Source of the DNA: Piscinibacter sp047602365
GTDB lineage: Bacteria; Pseudomonadota; Gammaproteobacteria; Burkholderiales; Burkholderiaceae_C
Reading direction: 5' to 3'
Length of the DNA: 64,000 nucleotides
NCBI GenBank assembly: GCA_047602365.1
Contig: JASGHM010000002.1
Span: forward strand, 2,418,001 to 2,482,000
The notes beneath the pieces were generated by a model, which worked only from the letters and a program-made list of their open reading frames with translations, did not search any database and was not told the origin of the DNA. Position 1 is the stretch's first letter. Each line of letters begins with the position of its first letter. The translations under genes were made by a program, and so were the position numbers. Shown piece by piece: positions 38,371-46,853 of this stretch.

Positions 38371-39389
38371 GTCTGCCCCCCGCGCGTCGGGTACGACGCA
38401 CGGCCCCCCGAGGGGGCCTCGCCCGCCTTGGGACGGCCCGGCGGCGGGCTCGATGCCGCCACCTCGGTGCGCTCGGCCACGCGCATCACCGCCGAGCGCG
38501 AGCGCGGGTTGGCGCGCACCTCGGCGTCGGACGGCTTGACCCGGCCCAGCGACTTCAGCCGGTGCGGCTTCTCCGGCGCGAAGGGCGCGCGGCGATCGAC
38601 CTCGCTGCGGCTCTCGCGCGCGATGAAGGTCTTCACGATGCGGTCTTCCAGCGAGTGAAAGCTGATCACGACCAGGCGTCCCGAGGGCTGCAGCAGTTCG
38701 ACGCCGGCGCTCAGCCCCTGTTCGAGCTCCTCAAGCTCGGCGTTGACGTGAATCCGAAGGCCTTGAAATGTGCGCGTTGCAGGGTCCTGGCCCGGTTCGC
38801 GGGTCTTGACCGCACGAGCCACGACTTCGGAAAGCTCCCCTGTGGTTCGAACAGGGTGCCCGCCTTCGCGCCGAGCAACAAGCGCCTTTGCAATCGGTAC
38901 AGCAAACCGTTCTTCCCCATGATCACGGATCACCTCTGCGATAAGGCGCTCATCGGCGCGGGCCAGGAAATCCGCCGCGCTCTCCCCTCGCGTCGGGTCC
39001 ATGCGCATGTCCAGCGGCGCATCGAAGCGGAAGCTGAAGCCGCGCACCGGGTTGTCGATCTGCGGCGAGCTGACGCCCAGGTCGAGCAGCAGTCCGTGAA
39101 TGCCCGTCACGCCCAGCGTGGCGAGGATGTCCTTCATCGCGCCGAAGCGGCTGTGGTGGATGCTGAAGCGCGGATCGGCGATGCCCGAGCGCGCCGCCGC
39201 CACGGCCTCCGGATCGCGGTCGAAGGCGATCAGCCGGCCACGCGGCGACAGCCGTGCCAGCAGCGCGCGCGAGTGCCCGCCACGGCCGAAGGTGCCGTCG
39301 ACGTACACACCGTCCGGCGTGGTCAGGAGCGAATCGATCGCTTCGGCCAGCAGGACAGTGGTGTGTTGCCATTCGCTGCCGCTGTCCAT
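38367..39389 (-). CDS. rsmH: 16S rRNA m4C1402 methyltransferase RsmH (MraW)
   Basis: SAM-dependent methyltransferase, 340 residues. Motifs: TVLLAEAIDSL, YVDGTFGRGGHSRALL (SAM site), DRDPEAVAAA, LLLDLGVSSPQID, RGFSFRFDAPLDMRMD, and TFQGLRIHVNAELEEL and VISFHSLEDRIVK near the end. Two oddities. First, about 38740-38960 uses codons ending in A or T (TTT, GTA, ATT, CTT, ACA, CAA) much more than the flanks, so this stretch is noticeably less GC-rich. Second, the last 30 residues (SSPPPGRPKAGEAPSGG) come from a GC-rich repeat. The start overlaps the mraZ stop by one base. Confidence 0.95.
   Translation of the reverse strand: MDSGSEWQHTTVLLAEAIDSLLTTPDGVYVDGTFGRGGHSRALLARLSPRGRLIAFDRDPEAVAAARSGIADPRFSIHHSRFGAMKDILATLGVTGIHGLLLDLGVSSPQIDNPVRGFSFRFDAPLDMRMDPTRGESAADFLARADERLIAEVIRDHGEERFAVPIAKALVARREGGHPVRTTGELSEVVARAVKTREPGQDPATRTFQGLRIHVNAELEELEQGLSAGVELLQPSGRLVVISFHSLEDRIVKTFIARESRSEVDRRAPFAPEKPHRLKSLGRVKPSDAEVRANPRSRSAVMRVAERTEVAASSPPPGRPKAGEAPSGGRASYPTRGGQT
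38402..38449. repeat. REP-like GC-rich inverted repeat in the 3' end of rsmH
   Basis: Two inverted repeats sit side by side: GGCCCCC (38402-38408) with GGGGGCC (38412-38418), and GCCCGCC (38421-38427) with GGCGGGC (38443-38449). The segment is translated as the proline/glycine-rich C-terminus of RsmH. From memory, very similar sequences are dispersed in intergenic regions of Burkholderiales genomes, so this looks like a repeat that has extended a gene. Confidence 0.55.
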
Positions 39390-39829
39390 CAGAGGATAAA
39401 GTTGCGGACCGACTCGGGCATCGGCGTGGAGCGCACCGTCGATTCCTGCTCGAGGTAACGCCGCTTGTCCCACATCTCCAGGCAACTGCCCATGCCCAGC
39501 ATGTACACGTCGCGCGAGAGGTCTGCGTACTCCTTCAGCGCGGGCGCGATCAGCATGCGCGACGAGCCGTCGAGCTCGACCTCGGTGGCGTTGCCGAGGA
39601 ACAGCCGCCGCCAGCCGATCGACTCCATCGGCAGCGCCATCACGCGCGCAGCGAAGTCGTCCCATGCCGCCGGCGGGAACACCAGCAGGCAGCCGTCGGG
39701 GTGCTTGGTGATCGTCAGCTTCGTCGCGCCCAGCGTGGACAGGACCTCGCGATGGCGTGCGGGCATGGCCACACGCCCTTTCACGTCCAAGGTCAGATCC
39801 GCCGGGCCCTGAAAGCCGAGATTCGCCAC
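39389..39829 (-). CDS. mraZ: Transcriptional regulator MraZ
   Basis: A 146-residue protein with two AbrB-like swapped-hairpin repeats. The first is FQGPADLTLDVKGRVAMPARHRE, the second is ATEVELDGSSRMLIAPALKEYA, each with the DxxGR or DxxxR-type core. MraZ binds DNA and represses its own dcw promoter. The start is GTG at 39829, the only usable start before FQG; it is part of the last of four MraZ boxes. No clear Shine-Dalgarno sequence precedes it. Confidence 0.95.
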   Translation of the reverse strand: MANLGFQGPADLTLDVKGRVAMPARHREVLSTLGATKLTITKHPDGCLLVFPPAAWDDFAARVMALPMESIGWRRLFLGNATEVELDGSSRMLIAPALKEYADLSRDVYMLGMGSCLEMWDKRRYLEQESTVRSTPMPESVRNFIL

Positions 39830-39860
39830 AAAAACCCACTAAAGTGCACTTTGCGCCACT
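39826..39860 (-). promoter_or_regulatory. MraZ operator: four direct repeats with 10-bp period
   Basis: On the coding strand, AGTGG, AGTGC, AGTGG and TGTGG occur exactly 10 bases apart (plus-strand CCACT 39856-39860, GCACT 39846-39850, CCACT 39836-39840, CCACA 39826-39830). Direct repeats of a TGGG/GTGG-type pentamer spaced by one helical turn are the known MraZ binding pattern. The boxes run from the -10 region into the mraZ start codon. Confidence 0.75.
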
Positions 39861-39887
39861 TTAGCGGCTGGGTCATGGGCGCGTCAA
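39858..39887 (-). promoter_or_regulatory. Candidate sigma70 promoter of the dcw cluster (Pmra)
   Basis: On the minus strand TTGACG (39882-39887) and TAAAGT (39858-39863) are separated by 18 bases, matching five and four of six consensus positions. The -10 box overlaps the first MraZ box, so MraZ binding would block polymerase. The remaining upstream gap to 40111 is AT-rich for this genome and holds no gene. Confidence 0.55.
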
Positions 39888-40080
39888 CGAAGTTGTAAAG
39901 AAAAATCAGTGAAATCAATCACTTAGCGCCATCTTTTGAGGCAGTGTCGCGCAATATCTCGTTCAAAAACAAAGACCTGCGCGTTGCACTGAAAGTGAAC
40001 ACTGAGGTTCGGGCGAATTGGGCGTCACGCGGCGCGTGAGGCTCGACGCGGCGGTCCGAGCCCCACGCTGCAGGTCAAGT

Positions 40081-40102
40081 CGATCGCGAGGGTTCGCGAT
40101 CG
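40081..40102 (-). terminator. Hairpin after the orphan PDC sensor gene
   Basis: CGATCGCGA and TCGCGATCG form a perfect nine-base-pair stem around GGGT, ten bases after the stop codon of the PDC gene. There is no T-run after it on the minus strand, so termination is uncertain, but it separates the sensor gene from the dcw promoter. Confidence 0.45.
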
Positions 40103-40111
40103 CAGCCCGCG

Positions 40112-41077
40112 TCAGGGCTGAATCGGGGTGCTCGTCGGCGTTTCCGCCGCCGCCAGCCGCGACACTGCCCCGGCACGCGAGGCACGCGGCGTGTCCGCGC
40201 CATCGGCGATCAGATCGGCAGTGCCTTGCCCGACGATGACGTACAACGGGAAGCCCGGGACCCGCTGGTAGGCCACGGCGCGTTCGACGCCGTCGCGGGG
40301 CGAACGCGAGACGAGATCACCGCCCATCGGCCGGGCCGCGACCGCGGCCTTCAGGGCCGCCGAGACGTTGGCGCTTCCCAGCCCCTCGTTCGACAGACCT
40401 TCCGTCGTGACACGGGCGATCAACGACAGGTCGGCGCTGCGCAGCGCGACGATGCCGTCCTGGCCGAGCGGGACACTGGCGAGGCGTCGCGCGAAGTACT
40501 CGCTGCCCAGGGTGGCGTGCACCGTGCCCGCGAACTGGCCGTTCGGCGAGCGCAGCGGCCGCGCGATCGAGACACCCCACTTGCCGCTGACCCGGCCGAC
40601 CCACGGCCCGGAGACGACCGGCAGGTCCGACGGGCCGGAGCTCCGAGCCGCGATGAAGAAGTCGCGATCGGCCAGATTGACCGGCGGCGCATCCTTCGCA
40701 ATCCCCATGCGCACGTTGCCGTCGGCGTCGCAGACCAGCAGGGCGTCGGCGTCCAGCAGGCCGGCGCGCAGATCGGGCAGTTCGACCGCCAGCGCGCTGC
40801 CGTCCACGAGGCCCCGCTGCGGGGCGCGCTCGAAGGCCGCGACCGAGGACTTCAGGACGCCGTCGACGCGCACCAGATCGCTGTGCACCCCCTGCGCCAG
40901 CGCCAGCGCCACGGTGGAGACGGCTTCCCGGGCGCGCGTTTGCTCGGCCTGGTTGCTCTCGCTGCGCCACTTGACGACCAGGAAGGTCAGCACGAGGGTC
41001 AGGACCACGTTGCCGATGGCCAGCCACTTGGCCACGTTGCGGATGGCGAACCTCGAAGGCGGCGCTGGGGTGCTCAT
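40112..41077 (-). CDS. Orphan membrane-anchored PDC/Cache sensor protein, no output domain
   Basis: A 321-residue protein with one N-terminal membrane helix (WLAIGNVVLTLVLTFLVV) and a periplasmic double-Cache (PDC) sensor region (LLVCDADGNVRMGIA, LADRDFFIAARSS, VVSGPWVGRVSGKWGVSIARPL, ALRSADLSLIAR, VAYQRVPGFPLYVIVG). In diguanylate cyclases and receptors of this type, YVIVG is followed by a second membrane helix and an output domain. Here the protein ends about 35 polar residues later with neither. It may be a truncated remnant or a sensor that works through a partner, such as the GGDEF-EAL protein 98 bases upstream. Confidence 0.7.
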   Translation of the reverse strand: MSTPAPPSRFAIRNVAKWLAIGNVVLTLVLTFLVVKWRSESNQAEQTRAREAVSTVALALAQGVHSDLVRVDGVLKSSVAAFERAPQRGLVDGSALAVELPDLRAGLLDADALLVCDADGNVRMGIAKDAPPVNLADRDFFIAARSSGPSDLPVVSGPWVGRVSGKWGVSIARPLRSPNGQFAGTVHATLGSEYFARRLASVPLGQDGIVALRSADLSLIARVTTEGLSNEGLGSANVSAALKAAVAARPMGGDLVSRSPRDGVERAVAYQRVPGFPLYVIVGQGTADLIADGADTPRASRAGAVSRLAAAETPTSTPIQP

Positions 41078-41175
41078 GTTCAAGCGCAATGTCTGCGTTT
41101 GCCTGGCGCGATTGTGCCCGCTGGCGAGGCCGCGCGTGCTGACCCGGTCCTCGGCCGGAACGCGAGCGCCGCGGC

Positions 41176-44100
41176 TCAGCGTCTCGGATCGAGCGTGGCC
41201 GGGAACAGGTCCTCGGCGGCCGACGGGCCGGCGGCGAGGCGCTGGCGCAGCCAGTCGGCCAGTGCATCGGCCGGCATCGGGCGGGCGAACAGGAAGCCCT
41301 GCAACTCGTCGCACAGGCTGTCGCGCAGCAGTGCCGCCTCGGCCTCGCGCTCGACCCCCTCGGCGACCACCTTCAGGCCCAGCGTGTGGCCGAGGCCGAT
41401 GATCGCCATCGTGATGGCGCGGTCGGTTGGGTCGGCCAGCATGCGGTGCACGAAGCCACGGTCGATCTTCAGCTTGTCGATCGGCAGCCGGTTCAGGTAG
41501 GCCAGGCTCGAGTAGCCGGTGCCGAAGTCGTCGATCGACAGCTTGACGCCCAGCGCACGCAGCGCGTGCATCTGGCGCAGGTGGCCCTCGGCGTCGCTCA
41601 TCACCATCGATTCGGTCAGCTCGAGCTCGAGCTGACCGGTCGGCAACCGGTGGCGGTGCAGGCAGCCGGAGACAAGATCGGGCAGCCCGGCCTCGCGCAA
41701 CTGCAGCGCCGACAGGTTGATCGACACGCCGAAGAAGGGCAGCTGCTGCTCGCGCCAGCGCGCCGCCTGCCGGCAGGCTTCTTCGATGACCCATTGGCCG
41801 AGCCGCACGATCAGCCCGGTCTCCTCGAGCACGGCGATGAACTCGCCCGGCGCGACCAGGCCGCGGGTCGGGTGCGCCCAGCGCAGCAGGCCCTCGACGC
41901 CGCACAGCGTGCCGCGGGTGGCGTCCAGGCGCGGCTGCCAGTGCAGCACGAACTGCTGCAGGTCGACGGCGCGACGCAGATCGCTCTCGAGCTGCAGGCG
42001 GGCCTGCGCCCGCTCGGTCATCTCGGCAGTGAAGAACTGCGCGCCGTCGCGGCCGGCCGCCTTGGCCTGGTACATCGCCGTGTCGGCGTGGCGCATCAGC
42101 GTGTCCAGGTCGGTGGCATCGTCGGGGAACACGGCCACGCCGAGGCTGCACGACACGCTCAGCTCGACGCCGTCGACGAAGTGCGGCGTGCGCACGCAGG
42201 GGATCAGCCGGCCCTGGACGATCTGCACGATCTCGTCGTGGTGGTGGATGTTGCCGAGCACGACGACGAACTCGTCGCCGCCGAGGCGGCTGACGGTGTC
42301 GCCCTCGCGCACCGCGTCGAGCAGCCGGCGCGACACCGAGCGCAGCAGGGCGTCGCCGACATGGTGGCCGAGCGAGTCGTTGATGTCCTTGAAGCGGTCG
42401 AGGTCGATGAACATCACCGCCACCATCGTGCCGTTGCGCCGCGCCTGCTGCAGCGCCAGGCGCAGCCGCTCGGTGCACGAGGCCCGGTTCGGCAGTTCGG
42501 TCAGCACGTCGTGCTCCGCGAGGTAGCGGATGCGCGCCTCGGTCGCCTTGCGGTCGGTGATGTCGACCGAGATGATGATGGTGTGCGACGGCGCACCGTC
42601 GGCCTCGCGCACCGCACTGGCCATCACCCAGGCCGGGTAGCTGCTGCCATCGCGACGTCGCACCGCGAGTTCACCGCTCCAGCTGCCGCGCAGCTGCACC
42701 GACTGGCGCATCGCCTCGACCGCGCCGGCGGAGCGGCTGCCGTCGAGGAACATGTCCGGGGTCTCGCCGATCGCGTCGGCCAGGTCGTGGCCGGTGGCGC
42801 GCGTGAAGGCCTGATTGATGGTCAGGATGCGGCCGGCACCGTCGATGATCAGGATGCCCTCGCTGGACGCCTGGAAGACCTTGGCCCACAGCTCCAGGCG
42901 GCGCTCCATCACCTTCAGGTGGTTGATCGGCGTGAACGCGGTCAGCACCGCGTCCTGGCCTTCGAAGCGCACCCGCCGCGCCGACAGCACCGCCCAGGCC
43001 GGCTCGGCGCCGGCACGCCAGCGCACCTCGAACTCGTCGACGCGGTCGCGGTCGGCGAGCTGCTGGAAGAAGCGTGCACGCACCGGCGAATCGAGCCCGG
43101 CGCGCCAGGGGTCGGTGCGGTGGCCGGCCAGCCAGGCTTCGGCCGGCGGGTTGGCGTGCAGCACCTGGTGGCCGGGGATCGCGGTGACGACCAGCGCGAT
43201 CGGCGTCGACTCGACCAGCGCACGCTGTGCCTCGGCCGCACGCGCCGAGGCGGCGAGTTCCTTCTGCCGCTCGCGCTCGACGTCGAGCTGGTCGAGCATC
43301 TCGTTGAAGGCCACCACCAGGCGGCCGATCTCGTCGCCGCTGCGCCAGTGCGCGCGCGCCGAATGGTCGCCGGTGCGGCGCACCGTGTCGGCGACGCCGG
43401 CCAGGTGCGACAGCGGCCGCGAGATCGCCCGCGCGACCATCGTGACGATGGTCAGGATCACGCCGAGCAGCATCAGCGCCGTGCCCAGGTGCAGCCACAT
43501 GCGCTTGAACAGGCTGTCGATGCGCTGCTCCAGCAGGGCATCCAGCGCCTCGCCGCTGGCCAGCCAGCTGCGTTGTGCCTGATCGATCAGGGCCAACTGC
43601 GCGGCCTGCAGCGGCGTCGGCGCAGCCGCGCCGATGCCGGTGTCGACGATGCTGCGCGAGGCGCTGCGGAACGCCTCGATGGCACGCGCCAGCTCGTCCA
43701 GCGGCGCATGCAGCCGCGCCGCCAGCGCCGCGCCGCCGGCCGCCAGCGCCTCGGACTGGTCCTGGCGGATCGCTTGCGCGATCGCGTCGAGCCGGCCTTC
43801 GAGGATCAGGTAGCGGGTCTTCTCGTTGCTGACCGCGGCGCCGACCGCGCCGGCCTCGGCGGCGCGCTGGCCCATCGCCTGCACGATGTCGAGCAGCTCG
43901 ATGTAGCGCGTCACCACCAGCGACATCGTGTAGTAGCTGTCGAGGTCGGGGTCGAGGATCAGGTTGGACTGGTTGCCGACGCGCACCAGCACGTCACGGC
44001 CGTGGCCGAGGGCCTCGCCGATCGCCTCGGCGCGCTGCGGTGCGTCGGCGGCCACCCCGACACGCTGCAGCGAGCCCGCCAGCGTGGTGCTGACCTCGGC

Positions 44101-44415
44101 GCTGCGCATGCCGGCGCCATGGGCCTGCTCGGCCTGCGCCACGGTGGTCTGCCAGCGCTGTGCATCCGCGGCCGACGCCGCCGGCCGCGCGCCCAGGCGG
44201 GCCGCCTCGACGAAGACGTCGCGCACCTCGACGATGTAGGCGTTGCCCTGCAGTTCCTTGCGCGCGAAGTCGATCGCGATGTACTTCTCGTTGATCAGGA
44301 TGCTGCTGACGTAGATCACCGCCGACAGGTCGAGCAGGTAGATCAGCATCAGCTTGCGGCTGACGCTGAGCCGGGCAAGCAGTCGGGACGGGAGGTGGCG
44401 CATCGCGGCGATCAT
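41176..44415 (-). CDS. Membrane GGDEF-EAL protein with HAMP and PAS domains
   Basis: A 1079-residue c-di-GMP enzyme. Two membrane helices (LMLIYLLDLSAVIYVSSIL; LGTALMLLGVILTIVTMV) bracket a helical periplasmic sensor of about 280 residues, followed by a HAMP linker, two PAS regions, a GGDEF domain (RLGGDEFVVVL intact; DLDRFKDINDSLGHHVGD) and an EAL domain. The EAL motif reads EGL (GVEGLLRW), but the catalytic glutamate and other key residues are kept: NLSALQLR, ELTES, DDFGTGYSSL, LKIDRGF, AEGVE. Both activities are therefore plausible. ATG 44415 is chosen; a GTG 11 codons upstream is the alternative. Confidence 0.9.
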   Translation of the reverse strand: MIAAMRHLPSRLLARLSVSRKLMLIYLLDLSAVIYVSSILINEKYIAIDFARKELQGNAYIVEVRDVFVEAARLGARPAASAADAQRWQTTVAQAEQAHGAGMRSAEVSTTLAGSLQRVGVAADAPQRAEAIGEALGHGRDVLVRVGNQSNLILDPDLDSYYTMSLVVTRYIELLDIVQAMGQRAAEAGAVGAAVSNEKTRYLILEGRLDAIAQAIRQDQSEALAAGGAALAARLHAPLDELARAIEAFRSASRSIVDTGIGAAAPTPLQAAQLALIDQAQRSWLASGEALDALLEQRIDSLFKRMWLHLGTALMLLGVILTIVTMVARAISRPLSHLAGVADTVRRTGDHSARAHWRSGDEIGRLVVAFNEMLDQLDVERERQKELAASARAAEAQRALVESTPIALVVTAIPGHQVLHANPPAEAWLAGHRTDPWRAGLDSPVRARFFQQLADRDRVDEFEVRWRAGAEPAWAVLSARRVRFEGQDAVLTAFTPINHLKVMERRLELWAKVFQASSEGILIIDGAGRILTINQAFTRATGHDLADAIGETPDMFLDGSRSAGAVEAMRQSVQLRGSWSGELAVRRRDGSSYPAWVMASAVREADGAPSHTIIISVDITDRKATEARIRYLAEHDVLTELPNRASCTERLRLALQQARRNGTMVAVMFIDLDRFKDINDSLGHHVGDALLRSVSRRLLDAVREGDTVSRLGGDEFVVVLGNIHHHDEIVQIVQGRLIPCVRTPHFVDGVELSVSCSLGVAVFPDDATDLDTLMRHADTAMYQAKAAGRDGAQFFTAEMTERAQARLQLESDLRRAVDLQQFVLHWQPRLDATRGTLCGVEGLLRWAHPTRGLVAPGEFIAVLEETGLIVRLGQWVIEEACRQAARWREQQLPFFGVSINLSALQLREAGLPDLVSGCLHRHRLPTGQLELELTESMVMSDAEGHLRQMHALRALGVKLSIDDFGTGYSSLAYLNRLPIDKLKIDRGFVHRMLADPTDRAITMAIIGLGHTLGLKVVAEGVEREAEAALLRDSLCDELQGFLFARPMPADALADWLRQRLAAGPSAAEDLFPATLDPRR

Positions 44416-44517
44416 GTCCGTGCTGCGCGCATGCAAGCGGCGAGCCACGGCAACGCCACGAGGCAGCGTGAACTATGCCCGTGGAACGCCCGCGCCTCAG
44501 GCAGATGCCGCCGGCGA

Positions 44518-46086
44518 TCAGGCCGCAGCCACCACCTTGGTGCGGAAGATGCGCACCGCTTCGGTCACCACCTCGGCCTGCCCGCTCAGCGAGCTGGACG
44601 TCGCCGCCAGTTCCTCGACCATCGCCGCGTTCTGCTGCGTCAGCGTGTCGAGGTTGGCGACGGCCGCGTTGACCTGCACGACACCGCTGGACTGCTGCTC
44701 CGAGGCCATGCTGATGTCGCTGACCAGCTGCGTCACGCGCCGCACCGCCTCGAGCGTCTGCTGCACGGTCGCGCCGGTGTCGGCGACCAGCCTGGTGCCC
44801 GACTCGACCTTGTTCGCCGAATCCTCGATCAATGCCTTGATCTCGCGTGCCGCCGCACTGGTGCGCTGGGCGAGGTGGCGCACCTCGGCAGCGACCACCG
44901 CGAAACCGCGCCCCGCCTCGCCGGCCCGCGCCGCCTCGACGGCCGCATTCAGCGCGAGGATGTTGGTCTGGAACGAGATGCCGTCGATCACGCCGATGAT
45001 CTCGGCGATGCGGCCGGAGGACTGGCGGATCTCGGCCATGCGCCGTGTCGCATCGTCGGCGGCACTGCCGCCGCGCCGTGCCACCTCGCTGGCCTGCTGT
45101 GCCAGCGCGGCCGCGCTGCGCGATGCGTCGGCGTTCTGGCGGATGGTCGCGGTGATCTGCTCCAGCGCCGCCGCCGTCTGCTGCAGGTTGCTGGCCTGCG
45201 ACTCGGTGCGCGAGCTGAGGTCGAGGTTGCCGCCGGCGATCTCGCGCGAGGCAGTGTGGATGCCGTCGACCTCGCGGCGCACGTCGCCGACGATGGCCTG
45301 CAGGTTGACGTTCATCTGCGCCAACCCGCGCATCAGTTCGCCGACCTCGTCGAGCCGTGCGACCGCGCCGGCGCTCTGCGTCAGGTCGCCGGCAGCGAGC
45401 CGGTTCGCGGTGTCGCTGGCCTGGGCAAAGGGCGCGACGGCCATTGCACGCAACCCCAGGCCGGTGAGCACGGCGGCCAGCGCGCCGACGGCGAGTTCTG
45501 TCCACAGCGGCGCGCCGCTCAGCACCGCGGCCGCGGCCACCGCCAGCGGCCCTGCCGCGGCGGCCAGGCCGATGCGGGCGCCGAAGCCCGGGCGCAGACG
45601 CGCGGCCAGCCAGCCGGCGAGCGTGTTCCTGCGCAGTTCGCCCCGGTGCAGCACGGTCACGATGCGGCCGGCCTGTGCTTCGGCGCGCATGCCGGCGTAC
45701 AGGGCCTCGGCGGCGTCGACCTCGGCGCGCGCCGGTCTGGTCCGCACCGACATGTAGCCGGTGATGCGCCCGTCTTCCTTGACCGGCGTGACATTGGCGC
45801 GCACCCAGTAGTGGTCGCCGTTCTTGCGCCGGTTCTTCACCACCGCGGTCCAGGGCTGGCCGCTCTCCAGCGTCGCCCACATGTCCCGAAAGGCCTCGGC
45901 CGGCATGTCCGGGTGGCGGATCAGGTTGTGCGGCTGGCCGATCAGTTCCTCGCGGCTGTAGCCGCTGGCAGCGATGAAGCCCGGGTTGCAGTAAGTGATC
46001 CGGCTCTTCAGATCGGTCGTCGAGACCAGCGTGGCGCCATCCTCGATGAGGTGTTCACGCCGGGTGACCGGGCCTGTGTTTCGCAT
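44518..46086 (-). CDS. Aer-like PAS-containing methyl-accepting chemotaxis protein
   Basis: A 522-residue receptor. A PAS domain near residues 15-110 (YCNPGFIAASGYSREELIGQPHN, WTAVVKNRRKNGDHYWVRANVTPV) resembles the FAD-binding PAS of the aerotaxis receptor Aer. A hydrophobic segment (IGLAAAAGPLAVAAAAVL... LAVGALAAVLTGLGL) anchors it. A HAMP region and the signalling domain follow, with the tip NILALNAAVEA-AGEAGRGFAVVAAEV near residue 385. AGGAG five bases before ATG 46086 fixes the start; the longer frame has no such site. Likely a redox or oxygen sensor feeding a CheA pathway. Confidence 0.88.
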   Translation of the reverse strand: MRNTGPVTRREHLIEDGATLVSTTDLKSRITYCNPGFIAASGYSREELIGQPHNLIRHPDMPAEAFRDMWATLESGQPWTAVVKNRRKNGDHYWVRANVTPVKEDGRITGYMSVRTRPARAEVDAAEALYAGMRAEAQAGRIVTVLHRGELRRNTLAGWLAARLRPGFGARIGLAAAAGPLAVAAAAVLSGAPLWTELAVGALAAVLTGLGLRAMAVAPFAQASDTANRLAAGDLTQSAGAVARLDEVGELMRGLAQMNVNLQAIVGDVRREVDGIHTASREIAGGNLDLSSRTESQASNLQQTAAALEQITATIRQNADASRSAAALAQQASEVARRGGSAADDATRRMAEIRQSSGRIAEIIGVIDGISFQTNILALNAAVEAARAGEAGRGFAVVAAEVRHLAQRTSAAAREIKALIEDSANKVESGTRLVADTGATVQQTLEAVRRVTQLVSDISMASEQQSSGVVQVNAAVANLDTLTQQNAAMVEELAATSSSLSGQAEVVTEAVRIFRTKVVAAA

Positions 46087-46206
46087 GTACCGCTCCTGCG
46101 ACGGCGATCGCCGCGCCAGGAAATTCTCGGCATGCCCTGCGTCGACTGAAGACCTGAACGGGCCCACGAATGGGCCGCAAATCCAGTCGCGTCACATGGA
46201 TTTGCG

Positions 46207-46785
46207 CTAGATCAAAGGCACGCCGATCAGCCAGGCATGGCCGAGCTTCACGAACAGCGCGTAGACCAGCAGCCCGCCGACGACGGCGATCACATCGTTG
46301 AAGCGCCCGGCCGGTGCGCCGGGCAACGGGCGCTGCACACGCCGCTTCATCGAGATGCGGTCGGCCACCGCCCAGGCGAGGAAGCCGCCGAACAGCAGCA
46401 CGTCGGCGAGGTTGCCGTTGGCCAGCAGGTGCGCGGTGGCCCACAGCTTGGTGGCCAGCAGCATCGGGTGCCTGGCCATCGTCTTGATGCGCCCGGGCAG
46501 GTAGGCAGCCAGCAGCAGAACGAACACCGGCAGCATCAGCAGCAGCGCGACGTGGCGCAGCGCCAGCGGCGGCGTGTACAGCACGATCGGCGCCTGGCGC
46601 GCCTGGCCATAGCCGATCACCAGCAGCACGAAGCCGGCGATCGACAGCAGCGTGTAGAGGCCCTTCCACGGCTTCTCGCCGAGGCGCGCCGCCTGCGCAT
46701 CGCGCCACTGCGGCGCGACGATGGACACCGAGTGCACACCGAGGAAGATCAGCAGGCCGAGGATCAGCAGGGTCATGGCACGCAT
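46207..46785 (-). CDS. NnrU family membrane protein
   Basis: A 192-residue protein with five or six helices. The start MRAMTLLILGLLIFLGVHSVSIV and the motif GRIKTMARHPMLLATKLWATAHLLANGNLADVLLFGGFLAWAVADRISMKRR are characteristic of the NnrU/isoprenylcysteine-methyltransferase-like family, linked in some bacteria to nitric oxide metabolism; the biochemical function is not established. A second ATG three codons in is possible. A small stem-loop (GGCCCA-CGAA-TGGGCC, 46161-46176) follows the gene. Confidence 0.87.
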   Translation of the reverse strand: MRAMTLLILGLLIFLGVHSVSIVAPQWRDAQAARLGEKPWKGLYTLLSIAGFVLLVIGYGQARQAPIVLYTPPLALRHVALLLMLPVFVLLLAAYLPGRIKTMARHPMLLATKLWATAHLLANGNLADVLLFGGFLAWAVADRISMKRRVQRPLPGAPAGRFNDVIAVVGGLLVYALFVKLGHAWLIGVPLI

Positions 46786-46853
46786 CCGGCAGTCGGGATG
46801 CGCGCGAGTCTAGGGCTTCGGCGCTCGAGCGCAGCGCGGGCCGGGGGCTCACG

